Source: Oligosphaera ethanolica | Lineage (GTDB): Bacteria > Verrucomicrobiota > Lentisphaeria > Oligosphaerales > Oligosphaeraceae | Direction: 5' to 3' | NCBI RefSeq assembly: GCF_030814695.1 | Contig: NZ_JAUSVL010000001.1 | Location: 4,314,227-4,378,226, forward strand | DNA: 64,000 bases | In this document: piece after piece, positions 1 through 7,642 of the stretch | Position numbering within the stretch: position 1 is the first letter of the stretch | How the letters are laid out: each line of letters begins with the position of its first letter | Program-made: the position numbers and the translations under genes | Notes under the pieces: model-generated | What the model was told of the DNA's origin: nothing | Seen by the model: only the letters and a program-made list of their open reading frames with translations | Database searches by the model: none

Positions 1-40
1 CCGCTATCACAGCGCAAGTTGTGATAGCGGTTTATTTTTT
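1..40 (+). terminator. Rho-independent terminator at the left prophage end
   Basis: A perfect 10-bp stem (CCGCTATCAC / GTGATAGCGG) with a 10-nt loop is followed by a T-rich run on the + strand. It lies just before the integrase, so it ends transcription entering from the left, probably from the tRNA rebuilt at attL. The host's own tRNA terminator has been moved to 51,143-51,180 by the integration. Confidence 0.8.
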
Positions 41-48
41 TGTGTACT

Positions 49-66
49 GTGTTATGTTGTGTTATG
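49..66 (+). repeat. Two direct copies of GTGTTATG before int
   Basis: GTGTTATG occurs at 49-56 and 59-66, a 10-bp period that places both on the same face of the helix. Next to an integrase and an expected att site, such repeats could be integrase arm sites or operator half-sites. This is inference only. Confidence 0.3.
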
Positions 67-129
67 AACGGTTTTGATCGTGCTCCGTTATACTGGAAAT
101 TAACACAATCATAGCACAGGGGGTTAGCC

Positions 130-1209
130 ATGAAATTGTATCTTCGTGGCCAGGTGTGGTGGGTGACCCACTGGGACGGGAAAAAACAGACCAGAAAATC
201 CACCGGTTGCACAGATAAATCGCAAGCCGAGGCGGTCGCTTTTTCCATTTTGGCGCCGATGCTTGCCGCCGGGGACGACCGGAAAATTGATGCCGTCGCT
301 GAATCCATCAAGAAAAGTAAAGCGGTGGATCGGGCTGCCAACGCCTCCGGGTTGCGCATTGCTGATTGTTGGCGATTGCACCCGCATACTGGTCGTAATG
401 GCCGCGAGCTGAAGCAGAGCAGTATTGACGCGGCGCAGATGTGCTGGAGGTTATTCGTTGAGTTTTGCGCTGAACGTGGACTGGTTACTGTTGCTGATGT
501 GACGGCGTCGACGGCGGATGAGTTTCTCAAATCGCAAACCCCGAGGATGCGTGTCGTCTGCTATCTCTACTGTAGGGCAATGTTCGCGCGCCTGGGGGGG
601 AAGCAACCATTTATCAGCAAACCCTCCGCATCAACGCCGGTGCATCGTGAGCCGCTGACGCGCGAGCAGATCAGTGCGCTGTTAGCCAGGGTCGATGCCC
701 TGGCGACCGCGAAGCCCGTACACGCTGATGCCCCCGAGTTTGCCACTTTCACTCGGTTTTTGCTTTACACTGGCATGCGCTTGGGCGACGCGGCGACGAT
801 GCGTGTGGTTCAGGTTGATTACGAAGCTGGAACCATTGAACGTATCATGGCAAAAACAACTCGCCCTGTACGCTTCCCTCTGCACCCTGATATCATCAAC
901 CGTTTGCCACGCGAGGGAAACTTTTTGTTTCCATCGATGGCGGCGCAATATCAGCGCGACAAGATAGTCATTTCGCGCCGTTTTTCCCGAGCTATGAAAT
1001 CATGCAGCATCAAGGGCGATGCGCACCAATACTGTGCCCACGCGCTCAGGACGACGTTCGCTTCTATTTGCGCCGAGAACGGCATCCCTTTGGCTGTAAT
1101 CCAGAGTTGGCTGGGGCACAACTGCCCCAGTGTGACGCGCATTTATGCTCGCATTGAGGACATGCGCGCGAAACGCGCCGCCTTGGCTAAATTTCCGACG
1201 CTTGGATAA
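130..1209 (+). CDS. int: Tyrosine recombinase (phage integrase)
   Basis: Catalyses site-specific recombination between the phage and chromosomal att sites. The 359-aa protein has an N-terminal arm/core-binding part and a C-terminal catalytic domain from about residue 175. Catalytic residues visible are Arg217 (TGMRLGD), a Lys in the beta-hairpin (AKTTRPVRF), His304 and Arg307 (HALR), His330 (WLGH) and Tyr339 (TRIYARI), the complete R-K-H-R-H-Y set. The ATG follows a G-rich stretch (caggggg). The gene lies at the left prophage end, and the tRNA fragment at 51,085 is the matching right junction. No excisionase was recognised beside it. Confidence 0.95.
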   Translation: MKLYLRGQVWWVTHWDGKKQTRKSTGCTDKSQAEAVAFSILAPMLAAGDDRKIDAVAESIKKSKAVDRAANASGLRIADCWRLHPHTGRNGRELKQSSIDAAQMCWRLFVEFCAERGLVTVADVTASTADEFLKSQTPRMRVVCYLYCRAMFARLGGKQPFISKPSASTPVHREPLTREQISALLARVDALATAKPVHADAPEFATFTRFLLYTGMRLGDAATMRVVQVDYEAGTIERIMAKTTRPVRFPLHPDIINRLPREGNFLFPSMAAQYQRDKIVISRRFSRAMKSCSIKGDAHQYCAHALRTTFASICAENGIPLAVIQSWLGHNCPSVTRIYARIEDMRAKRAALAKFPTLG

Positions 1210-1267
1210 AAAAGGCCCCGGCGACCACGGGGGAAGAGAGGGAGGGAGGGGGAGTGATCGCCGGGGC
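1207..1267 (-). terminator. Terminator at the end of the leftward late block
   Basis: Arms of 14 nt (1215-1228 and 1254-1267, GCCCCGGCGA core, one G-U pair) can fold. On the minus strand they are followed by TTTTTT. It ends the long leftward block and separates it from the convergent integrase. Confidence 0.75.
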
Positions 1268-1283
1268 AAGAATAGTATAGCGC

Positions 1284-1691
1284 CTATTTCGACCAGCGCA
1301 AAGCACTGGCGGCGAGTCTTCCGACCGCGCAGAACCGCCGGTGCTCAAACACCGGCTTGCCGCCCTCGACGGGCCGCGTGACGTTCCACGCGGCGTAACA
1401 TTCCACGCCGCTCCACTCGCTCTTCTGCACAGCGTCCTGCGCCGTCCGCGCGAGGGCTTCTTGCATTGGAGCCGCCCAAACACCGATAATGGCGGCGGCG
1501 TTGTGCTCGGCAGCGAGTCCGAGAAGGGCCTGGCCGATGGCGTACACGTCGCCGTCGTCCATGATGTTGCGGGCCCCAAGTTCAATGCCCTGATCGAGGG
1601 CGACGACATTCCAGCCGCGTTGCTCGCACTCAGCGAGCTGCGTGGCGGTCGGCTGATGGCGCGAGAACCAAATCACATTCTTCTTTTCCAT
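1284..1691 (-). CDS. Conserved-looking hypothetical protein, 135 aa
   Basis: Function not recognised. The protein starts with a beta-strand and the sequence VIWFSRHQPT. It then alternates predicted helices and short hydrophobic strands (AAAIIGVWAAP), suggesting a small alpha/beta Rossmann-like fold. No membrane segment or signal peptide. It is the last gene of the leftward block, directly before the terminator at 1207-1267. The position beside int is typical of accessory (moron) genes. Confidence 0.6.
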   Translation of the reverse strand: MEKKNVIWFSRHQPTATQLAECEQRGWNVVALDQGIELGARNIMDDGDVYAIGQALLGLAAEHNAAAIIGVWAAPMQEALARTAQDAVQKSEWSGVECYAAWNVTRPVEGGKPVFEHRRFCAVGRLAASALRWSK

Positions 1692-1705
1692 GATCTTCCC
1701 CTTTT

Positions 1706-2710
1706 TCAGATTTTGCCCGTCCTGCGGGCGTTGTGGAGCGCTATGCGGCGCTTCTTCTCAGACAGTGCCTGCCACTCGGCAGGCGACATTCCTAGCAGGG
1801 CGGCCGTTTTGGCTTCCTGCTCGGCGGCGATTCGCGCCGATTCGGCCGCCTTGGCTTCTGCTGCCGCTTTGGCTTTCGCCGCTTCCTCTGCGGCAATTTC
1901 TGCCTCGAGCGCGGCCATCTCGGCGGTTTCGCGGTCGGCCTTGGCCTTTGCGGCCGGCGCGGCCAGCATGATCGCCACCAGCTCATCGGTCGATAGGGCC
2001 GGGTTTTCTTTTTGTGCCGCAGTACCGGCGGCGTGAGCGGTACGCAAGGCGTCGCCCCAAGCCCTGTTTGCGTCCCGCAAGGCGTCGCCCGAAAGCCGGG
2101 TCCTATCGGGCGCGTATTCTTTGCGGATGGCGTCATCAACGACGCCTTTGGCCGCCCATAGTCGGCGGTCGAGGATCGCCTGTGCATCACGGCACTGTCC
2201 CGGCGTCATACCGGTCAGGCGCAGCGAGTCGGCCACCACGCCTTGGAGCCCGGCCAGAGCGGGGATGGCTGGCATCCCGGACCACAAGACGACGGCCCAC
2301 GTGCCGTGATTGTTGGTCACGGGGGCCGACGGGGCGCTACTGTGGCCCCGTCGGCTCTGGCATACCGCCAGGATGTCAGCTGGCCGCGCTAAATCGATGA
2401 TCCAACGGCCCCTCCGGGTGACAGTCGCCTTGCTGCCGTCGATGGCGTACAGCGCGGCTCCGCATGCCTTGGGCTCGGCCAAGGCAGCCAAGAAAGCCTC
2501 GCGACGCGCGTCGTCGAGGCGGTCAATGCCGACGACCTCGATGGGGGGGCAATCGCGTCCCGCGCCGGAGATCACGGCGCGGTTAGTCTGCTCCGCGCTG
2601 GCGGCGCGGTCTAGGGCGTCGGCAGCGACGCAGGCATGGCGATAGCCATTTTGCCCGCACATGGCGCGGGCATAGTCACGGGCAGCGGCGGCGGCGGTGG
2701 AGTAGCTCAT
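1706..2710 (-). CDS. Hypothetical protein with Ala-rich coiled coil, 334 aa
   Basis: Function not recognised. The first ~220 residues are globular, with Cys residues near 18 and 27. Residues ~240-310 are a strongly helical Ala/Glu/Lys stretch predicted to form a coiled coil. The basic tail ends KKRRIALHNARRTGKI. The start overlaps the previous gene by 4 nt (ATGA), so the two are translationally coupled. Confidence 0.65.
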   Translation of the reverse strand: MSYSTAAAAARDYARAMCGQNGYRHACVAADALDRAASAEQTNRAVISGAGRDCPPIEVVGIDRLDDARREAFLAALAEPKACGAALYAIDGSKATVTRRGRWIIDLARPADILAVCQSRRGHSSAPSAPVTNNHGTWAVVLWSGMPAIPALAGLQGVVADSLRLTGMTPGQCRDAQAILDRRLWAAKGVVDDAIRKEYAPDRTRLSGDALRDANRAWGDALRTAHAAGTAAQKENPALSTDELVAIMLAAPAAKAKADRETAEMAALEAEIAAEEAAKAKAAAEAKAAESARIAAEQEAKTAALLGMSPAEWQALSEKKRRIALHNARRTGKI

Positions 2711-2931
2711 TGCTCCACCTCCTCGAGACGGTCAAGGTGCTCCGTCTCGTAGCCCTCGCGGACCGTGACCTTGACGATCACGGTCGCGCCGGCGAGCGTC
2801 AAGAACTCGCCGCCGTTGACGCGGACGATGTCGCCCGCGTTGAGCGCGACCCGCCCATTGGCGGGCAGGCGGATTTGACGGCCAGTGCGGCCGTCATACG
2901 CCTCGATGTTTTTGTATTCGCTCATAATCAT
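2707..2931 (-). CDS. Small beta-rich hypothetical protein, 74 aa
   Basis: No family recognised. The sequence is mostly beta-strand (RQIRLPANGRVALNAGDIVRV, GATVIVKVTV) and resembles a small barrel. AAAGGAG lies just upstream of the ATG. It overlaps the next gene by ATGA. Confidence 0.6.
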   Translation of the reverse strand: MIMSEYKNIEAYDGRTGRQIRLPANGRVALNAGDIVRVNGGEFLTLAGATVIVKVTVREGYETEHLDRLEEVEQ

Positions 2932-2981
2932 TGCTCCTTTGTCCTACCCCATATAGGGCAGGGCATTCTCGTTTTTCCGGC

Positions 2982-3131
2982 CTACTCTTCTTTTTTCTCG
3001 TTTTTTGTCTTTGCCCACCGCGCCTTGGCGGCCTTGCGTGCGTTCTCGCTGCGCTGCTCGGGCGTCAGCGCGGCGAGCGCCTTGCGACCCTTGGCCAGGC
3101 CCACGTTTGCGCGAGCTTTGGCGCCGGCGAG
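2982..3131 (-). other. In-frame 49-codon continuation after an amber stop
   Basis: Directly after the TAG at 3132-3134 the same frame stays open for 49 more codons to a second TAG at 2982-2984. The translation begins LAGAKARANVGLAKGRK and contains ALTPEQRSENARKAAKARW, a Lys/Arg/Ala-rich tail of a kind common at the ends of phage and bacterial DNA-binding proteins. No start codon or RBS of its own is visible. It is probably the original C-terminus of the 3132-3539 gene, lost by a nonsense mutation or made by readthrough. Confidence 0.65.
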
Positions 3132-3539
3132 CTATGCCAACTGAGCGGCGTAGCTCTCGACAGACCTGTCAGTATCATCCCAAAATGCGGCGGCCCACTG
3201 GGCCAGGACGATCCACTGAGGCATTGTAAGGGCATCCATTTTTGCCAGCGTGGAGGCCTTGTCAAGGCCCCACTTGCTGTCCATGCCATCGAGCGAGCAG
3301 GCATCCTCAAACTCATATCGCAGGCTGTTGGCGTGCGCCACGTCGATGATGGTTGCATTGAGGATGTCGATAAGAGCGCAGAGCTCACGGACCGTAAAAA
3401 AGCCCTTAAGCGCCCTGCGTGCATCTTTTTCGCATGCAATCCAGCTCTCGATGGCCCTGTTGGCCGCCGCGCTCTTGTTTTTTGCTGTGGCAAGATACTT
3501 ATCGACTTGAGGCGTTAGTCTGACCGTGATGTTTGACAT
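3132..3539 (-). CDS. RHH-like DNA-binding hypothetical protein, amber-terminated
   Basis: 135 aa to the first stop. The N-terminus (NITVRLTPQVDKYL, then a helix through about residue 35) fits the strand-helix start of ribbon-helix-helix proteins. The rest is helical with several Trp. Translation continues in frame past the TAG for 49 sensible codons, ending in a basic tail (see 2982-3131), so the ancestral product was about 185 aa. The TAG is followed by C, a context that can be leaky. A DNA-binding or regulatory role is inferred. Confidence 0.6.
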   Translation of the reverse strand: MSNITVRLTPQVDKYLATAKNKSAAANRAIESWIACEKDARRALKGFFTVRELCALIDILNATIIDVAHANSLRYEFEDACSLDGMDSKWGLDKASTLAKMDALTMPQWIVLAQWAAAFWDDTDRSVESYAAQLA

Positions 3540-3592
3540 GATGGTTATCTCCCTTACTGTAGTTGTGGAGCCGGTCTGGCTCCGTTTGTTGG

Positions 3593-3628
3593 CCGCCGGG
3601 ACGGTGCTGCGCCCCGGCGGTTTTTTTT
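3593..3628 (+). terminator. Terminator oriented against the late block
   Basis: CCGCCGGG (3593-3600) pairs with CCCGGCGG (3613-3620), followed by eight T on the + strand. On the minus strand no T-run follows, so it stops rightward transcription, that is, transcripts antisense to the late genes or readthrough from int. Confidence 0.65.
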
Positions 3629-3630
3629 GT

Positions 3631-3807
3631 TTATTTTTCCACGATCCAGCACAGGGGGCCGTAAAAATCTAGTTTTCGATTCTTTTCCTTTGCCCAAACG
3701 TGCGCATCGGAAACACTGCGTCGAACAGCAGTGATGCAGCGAGTTCCGCCGGCTTCGCGTTTCATAAGACGAATTTTTGCGTTGTTGTTGTTGATCTTGC
3801 TGTTCAT
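3631..3807 (-). CDS. Small basic hypothetical protein, 58 aa
   Basis: ATG at 3807, preceded by AGGAGA at a good distance. The product starts MNSKINNNNAKIRLMKREAG and ends GPLCWIVEK. It is basic, with one Trp in VWAKEK. No family recognised. A promoter-like sequence at 3873-3902 reads into it. The clear RBS and ordinary amino-acid makeup support it over the overlapping longer frame, which is Gln- and Arg-rich and lacks such a start. Confidence 0.55.
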   Translation of the reverse strand: MNSKINNNNAKIRLMKREAGGTRCITAVRRSVSDAHVWAKEKNRKLDFYGPLCWIVEK

Positions 3808-3872
3808 GGTCTGTCTCCTGTTGTTGTTTCTGGTTGCCTCGGGGTTGCTGCCCCGTTCTTGCTGTCTGAGAT

Positions 3873-3902
3873 ATACTATCAGGCATTAAATTACGTTTGC
3901 AA
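3873..3902 (-). promoter_or_regulatory. Sigma70-like promoter
   Basis: Minus strand: TTGCAA (3902-3897), 18-nt spacer, TAGTAT (3878-3873). It is placed to transcribe the 58-aa gene at 3631-3807. The region to its right also holds two copies of TTTTGTAATTA. Confidence 0.4.
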
Positions 3903-3954
3903 GTGCGTTTTGTAATTATTTTGTAATTATTTTAACGGGCAGGTGTTCTGAGCA

Positions 3955-3996
3955 CAAAAAAGCCCGGCACCTGGGGAGTGTGGCCAGATGCCGGGC
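3955..3996 (-). terminator. Terminator after the lysis-like cassette
   Basis: GCCCGGCACCTGG and CCAGATGCCGGGC (13-nt arms, one mismatch) fold. On the minus strand TTTTTTT follows. It ends the group 4034-5370. Confidence 0.75.
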
Positions 3997-4033
3997 GGGG
4001 ATGGTGGGCTCAATGCGCAGCCCACCGGGTATG

Positions 4034-4339
4034 TCATTTCAGGAGCCAGCCGATGCCGACCTTGTCGATTACTGCGAGGATGCCGCCGATGATTGATGCA
4101 ATAAGTAGGCCCAAAAAGAAGCGTCCGATGGCCACTTTGCCCTGCCTGTAGCATCCAGACAAGTCGCGCAGCCCACGCAGTTCAGACTCGGTAAGCCCTA
4201 GAGGGCACTCGCGCGGTATCTCCCGGGCGACGGCCTGGGCGATGTCCCGGATGAGAGCCTTGCGGCGTTGCTCGCTTTCAGATTCGCGCAACAGGTTCAT
4301 GATGACGTCTTCTGTCTCTCCCATTACAGCGTCTTTCAT
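4034..4339 (-). CDS. Single-pass membrane protein, holin candidate, 101 aa
   Basis: A helical soluble N-terminal part (about residues 1-65, charged, one CPLG) is followed by one hydrophobic segment (about 72-98, FFLGLLIASIIGGILAVI) near the C-terminus, ending GIGWLLK. The size and tail-anchored layout fit a holin or another phage membrane protein. It lies between a terminator and two lysis-like genes. Overlaps the upstream gene by 4 nt (ATGA). The holin call is inference from position and topology. Confidence 0.55.
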   Translation of the reverse strand: MKDAVMGETEDVIMNLLRESESEQRRKALIRDIAQAVAREIPRECPLGLTESELRGLRDLSGCYRQGKVAIGRFFLGLLIASIIGGILAVIDKVGIGWLLK

Positions 4340-4737
4340 TTGTAGTGGAAATAATTGTGGCCAACCAGGCGGACGGCCTTGTAGGCTGGATTGATTTTGC
4401 GGCGGTCAACGAGCGCAGCCGGCCGGAACCAGCGCCAGCGGCCGTATTTGGCAACCCACTCTTTGATCATGTTATCGCGGAACTCCTCATCAATGCGCTT
4501 GCGGTCCTCGGCCTCACCTCCGACGTGATAGCCTTCGTCATGGATGGCCGCCGACGCCTGGTGATTGTGGTACACCCACGTCAGGATGTCATTATACCAG
4601 CAGCCCTCCCCGCCGACGCCGTTGCAGATGTCAATCAATTCCGACGCCGGGCGATGAAAGAAGGATGTGTTCGCGACGAGCCCGAGGGTAAAGGCGCGTT
4701 CGCGGAGTCGCTCAATTTCGCGTTCCGTGTACTTCAT
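4336..4737 (-). CDS. Phospholipase A2-like HD-motif protein, possible lysis factor
   Basis: 133 aa. It contains Cys-Asn-Gly-Val-Gly-Gly-Glu-Gly-Cys followed by an ASAAIHDEGYHVGG segment and then DR...D..F..NM. A helix bearing HDxxY plus a later Asp resembles the His-Asp active site of PLA2-like domains. It sits directly upstream of a putative holin and downstream of a lipoprotein, so a role in envelope lysis is possible. The alternative is a non-enzymatic phage protein of the same fold. No lysozyme or amidase was recognised elsewhere in the prophage. Confidence 0.5.
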   Translation of the reverse strand: MKYTEREIERLRERAFTLGLVANTSFFHRPASELIDICNGVGGEGCWYNDILTWVYHNHQASAAIHDEGYHVGGEAEDRKRIDEEFRDNMIKEWVAKYGRWRWFRPAALVDRRKINPAYKAVRLVGHNYFHYK

Positions 4738-4740
4738 GGC

Positions 4741-5370
4741 TTATTTCCCCGTGGCAGCCTTCAGTGCTGCTTCCTCTTCAGCAGTCAGGCCCAAGCACTC
4801 GGGGCACTCCCTATAGGCCGCCACGAGCCATTTCCAGTCCTCCAGACTCATATTCAATCCTTCAGGAACAGAAGTGATAGTGGTGTCGGAGGATACCCAT
4901 TCCTTGAGTTTAGCCAGTGTGAGCTTGGTGATACCAGTTCCATTTGACTGGGGCAGAGGCAGGGTAACAAGGTGGGGAGATAGCTTCACGCCGTCAACGG
5001 TCTGCAATTCAGCTGCCTGTTTGATGTATGCCTCGGCCGCTTCCGGCGCTGCTACCGCAAGGTCTACCAGATAGCCAGTAATTTGCACACCGGTTTTGCG
5101 GCTGATCTTCCGCACGCCCTTTAGCGTGTTCGTTGCAGGGTCGAACTGCAGGCCCATGCCCTCATCGACTTCAAGCTCCCAGCTGGAGTTTTCGCGAGGA
5201 ACGTCGACAATATTTAGGCCGTCCGTCCAGCTGACGTTTGCTGTGAGCTGCCCAGGATCGAAACCGATGTTGGTTCTTTTCCCGACAGTGAAAACAGCTG
5301 GGTTGTGCGAACAGCTGCAGGTGATAAAAGCCAGGATCAGGATCAGAGGGATGATGCAGGTGTGTTTCAT
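4741..5370 (-). CDS. Putative phage lipoprotein, 209 aa
   Basis: The N-terminus is a signal peptide (basic MKHT, hydrophobic CIIPLILILAFIT) with a Cys-Ser-Cys that could be a lipobox. The mature part is about 190 aa of unknown fold. A lipoprotein next to holin-like and lipase-like genes could be a spanin-type or superinfection-exclusion factor, but nothing in the sequence decides between them. A TATAAATA box lies 41 nt upstream of the start. Confidence 0.6.
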   Translation of the reverse strand: MKHTCIIPLILILAFITCSCSHNPAVFTVGKRTNIGFDPGQLTANVSWTDGLNIVDVPRENSSWELEVDEGMGLQFDPATNTLKGVRKISRKTGVQITGYLVDLAVAAPEAAEAYIKQAAELQTVDGVKLSPHLVTLPLPQSNGTGITKLTLAKLKEWVSSDTTITSVPEGLNMSLEDWKWLVAAYRECPECLGLTAEEEAALKAATGK

Positions 5371-5410
5371 GGTGGCCTCCGTGGTTGAGTGCGGGCGTAA
5401 AGGGCTCTGC

Positions 5411-5418
5411 TATTTATA
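5411..5418 (-). promoter_or_regulatory. TATAAATA late-promoter-like box
   Basis: The minus strand reads GCGTATAAATAGCAG. The same 15-nt context occurs at 11,617-11,624, and GTATAAATAG recurs at 29,638-29,645. It sits between a terminator (5446-5478) and the lipoprotein gene start at 5370, where a promoter is expected. No -35 at normal spacing is visible. Confidence 0.5.
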
Positions 5419-5445
5419 CGCAGAGCGTCAACCTGCGGGGAAAGA

Positions 5446-5478
5446 GAAAAGCCCGCCGACGCAATTACGCCAGCGGGC
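5446..5478 (-). terminator. Terminator after the glycosyltransferase group
   Basis: GCCCGC (5451-5456) pairs with GCGGGC (5473-5478). On the minus strand TTTT follows. It ends the tail-fibre/glycosyltransferase group before the lysis-like genes. Confidence 0.6.
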
Positions 5479-5500
5479 CGGGGGTGGAGAGAGTGGATTG

Positions 5501-5686
5501 TCACAATTCTGGTTGTTGAGGTGCTTTTTCATCCGGCTGGTATTCGTCGCCGTGGTCAGGAACGTTACAGGCGTTGCCGTCCTGCGCCAGTTCGCCAGTG
5601 ATGGCGCATACTCCTTCGCAGCGGCTGACGCCGGTCGGTTGCCAGTACGGACAATCAGGTCCGCAGGTCTGATATGGGGTGCTCAT
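5501..5686 (-). CDS. Small Cys-rich hypothetical protein, 61 aa
   Basis: Start set at 5686 because its ATG overlaps the stop of the glycosyltransferase gene (ATGA) and has GGAGG upstream. Cys at CGPDCPYW, CEGVC and NAC could bind a metal. The C-terminus is acidic. Function unknown. Confidence 0.6.
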   Translation of the reverse strand: MSTPYQTCGPDCPYWQPTGVSRCEGVCAITGELAQDGNACNVPDHGDEYQPDEKAPQQPEL

Positions 5687-7632
5687 GAATTTTCCTCCAG
5701 TGGCGGAACCCAGCCGGGGCGTGGCGTGAGTTCCCAAGGTTTGGGGTGGTCGGGGAAGATCGCAAAGTGGGCCTCGGGTGGAATGGACTCTTTGAAGCCC
5801 TGGTAGTAGCGCACACTGAAATGGGCCTCGATGTCACGGGGATACACCCCGTTGGCTCTCAGGCAGATTGCGACGTATTCCTGGGGCGCGATGCACTGGT
5901 AATGCGGGTGCTGCTGGCCGCCGGCGGCACAATCAAGCTGAAATGACTGAAAGATGAAGCTGAAGTCGCCTCTGAAATAGGTCAGGCCGCCGCCCCAGGT
6001 CGCCCACGCAGATCGATACCAGTTGCCTATCTCACGCAACATGAACAGCTCCCCCTGCGGACAGCGATGCGGCGTGAAGTCGCGGAAGACCACCGTGTCC
6101 AGATCACAGGTCAGTATGGACGCTTCTGCCGGCCAGATGTCGCGGTAGTGTTCGACCTGCCCCCAGAAGGTGGCGCCGGCGGTGCGATCGAGCACGAGCG
6201 GGATTGTCTCGATGCCAGGCACATCGACATCGCTCTGACAGACGAAGCGGAATGGCGCCGAGCAGTGCACATCAAATTGTCGTTTGAGCCAGTGGACGTG
6301 CTGCGGCCCATAGGCACCGCCGGATCGGAGCAGGCAGGTGATGATCAGTGGATGCTCATCATCAATGACGCCGTACTCATCGATGGCGTGCTGATCATAT
6401 ACATCACGCGCTCGGACCGGCCCCACGGCCTGACCGTCACGGGCATCATGCAGCAGCTGCCCGTAACTCAGCGGTAGCAGCCGGCCGCCGGGTGTGTCGC
6501 GCCATGCAGGCATGCCGTCGTCAAGATACTCGAATTCCTCGCCCAGGGCCGACGCGCAGGCCCTGGTGCAGATGGTGCGCTCGCGATAGCAGCGCCCAGC
6601 CAATGGCCCATGCGGATAGTGCACCAGGAGCAGGCCGCCGTGGCCGATGCGTGGAGCCGGGCGCATGCCATGATACTGCTGTGGGGTAAGCGAGTGATTG
6701 AACGTCGCCCGGTTGATGGGAAACTTCTTGGTGCCGGCGACGTACCCCCAGAAATAGGTGTCGCCTGAGCCAGTCGAGAGCAACGGGATGCGGCCGCCCA
6801 TGGCACGCTCGTAGAATTCTCTGGTCATGGCCAATGCCATGCCGGGGTGACCGTATGCGCCCCTTTCCGACAATGCTCGGCCCGCCGACTCCAACACACC
6901 GAGACGCCGGCCGTCATCTTGCTCGGCATAGTACATGTGGCTGTGCGGGCTGATGACATCGCGCTCGCGCAACGCCGAGGCGACTGCGGCGGCCCAGTCC
7001 TGGCGGGCGAAGGCACAATCCACGTCCAGGAAAACCAGCCCCTCGATGCGGCTGTCCTCCAGCGCGGCGTTGGCACCAATTGTCCACAGGGCCTCCTTGA
7101 GCCAGATGCGACGGGAACGCTTACCGATGGTTCGCGCGATGTAGCGCACGCCCGATAGGCCGGGAAAATATCTGTCTGCGTCGGGCTCGGCGGCCTCGAC
7201 CATGACAATGGCGCCGGGCAGCGGTCGTGATTGCAGGGTCCACGCCAGTGCCCGCCGGGCGGCAGCGACGCGCTGTGGATCATGCCCATGATGGCAGAGG
7301 ACGAGCGCGAGGTCAGCGATCGGCGGTTGATCCGTAGCTGGCGCGATGACATGCAGTGGCTGCCAGTCGTCACCTGATAGCATGGCCTGCAGGGCCGCCA
7401 TGACCAAAGCTTGCCGTGGCGACGTGATGATAGGCAGGGTAATTTCTGGCGCCGTCGGCAGTGCCTCGACGGTCCAGCCAAGGGCCTCGCAGTTATCGTC
7501 AGTCAGTCCGCCTTTGCCCTGCCATAGGGCCGGCAGGGCCGCGTGCGCGATGCCGTCAGGGGCGAGGTAACGCTTGGCCTGCGTTCGTGGCTGTATGGTT
7601 TTGGGGCGAGTGTCGATTTTGCGGTTGAGCAT
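5683..7632 (-). CDS. Two-domain GT-A-type glycosyltransferase-like protein, 649 aa
   Basis: Two glycosyltransferase-like domains in one chain. Domain 1 (about residues 60-340) has LVFLDVDCAF with a DxD near residue 202, followed by a galactosyltransferase-like region (GHPGMALAMTREFY, GSGDTYFWGY). Domain 2 (about 430-640) starts LIITCLLRSGGAYGPQHVHWL and has CDLDTVVF, another DxD, near residue 509. DxD coordinates the metal/nucleotide sugar in GT-A enzymes. Being the last gene of the tail-fibre group, it may glycosylate virion proteins or change host surface sugars. RBS AGGAGA precedes the ATG. Confident of the fold class, not of the substrate. Confidence 0.75.
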   Translation of the reverse strand: MLNRKIDTRPKTIQPRTQAKRYLAPDGIAHAALPALWQGKGGLTDDNCEALGWTVEALPTAPEITLPIITSPRQALVMAALQAMLSGDDWQPLHVIAPATDQPPIADLALVLCHHGHDPQRVAAARRALAWTLQSRPLPGAIVMVEAAEPDADRYFPGLSGVRYIARTIGKRSRRIWLKEALWTIGANAALEDSRIEGLVFLDVDCAFARQDWAAAVASALRERDVISPHSHMYYAEQDDGRRLGVLESAGRALSERGAYGHPGMALAMTREFYERAMGGRIPLLSTGSGDTYFWGYVAGTKKFPINRATFNHSLTPQQYHGMRPAPRIGHGGLLLVHYPHGPLAGRCYRERTICTRACASALGEEFEYLDDGMPAWRDTPGGRLLPLSYGQLLHDARDGQAVGPVRARDVYDQHAIDEYGVIDDEHPLIITCLLRSGGAYGPQHVHWLKRQFDVHCSAPFRFVCQSDVDVPGIETIPLVLDRTAGATFWGQVEHYRDIWPAEASILTCDLDTVVFRDFTPHRCPQGELFMLREIGNWYRSAWATWGGGLTYFRGDFSFIFQSFQLDCAAGGQQHPHYQCIAPQEYVAICLRANGVYPRDIEAHFSVRYYQGFKESIPPEAHFAIFPDHPKPWELTPRPGWVPPLEENS

Positions 7633-7642
7633 GTTATATCTC

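Noticed and set aside
1284-1691. CRISPR-associated (Csx16-like) protein
   Set aside because: Only a loose resemblance of an N-terminal strand followed by RH; no CRISPR context.
2982-3539. Genome-wide amber recoding
   Set aside because: Other genes of the prophage end normally at TAG (for example 13,132-13,134), and the extended frame itself ends in TAG.
3554-3886. 110-aa Gln/Arg-rich leftward frame
   Set aside because: The overlapping 58-aa frame (3631-3807) has a good RBS and normal composition; the longer frame does not.
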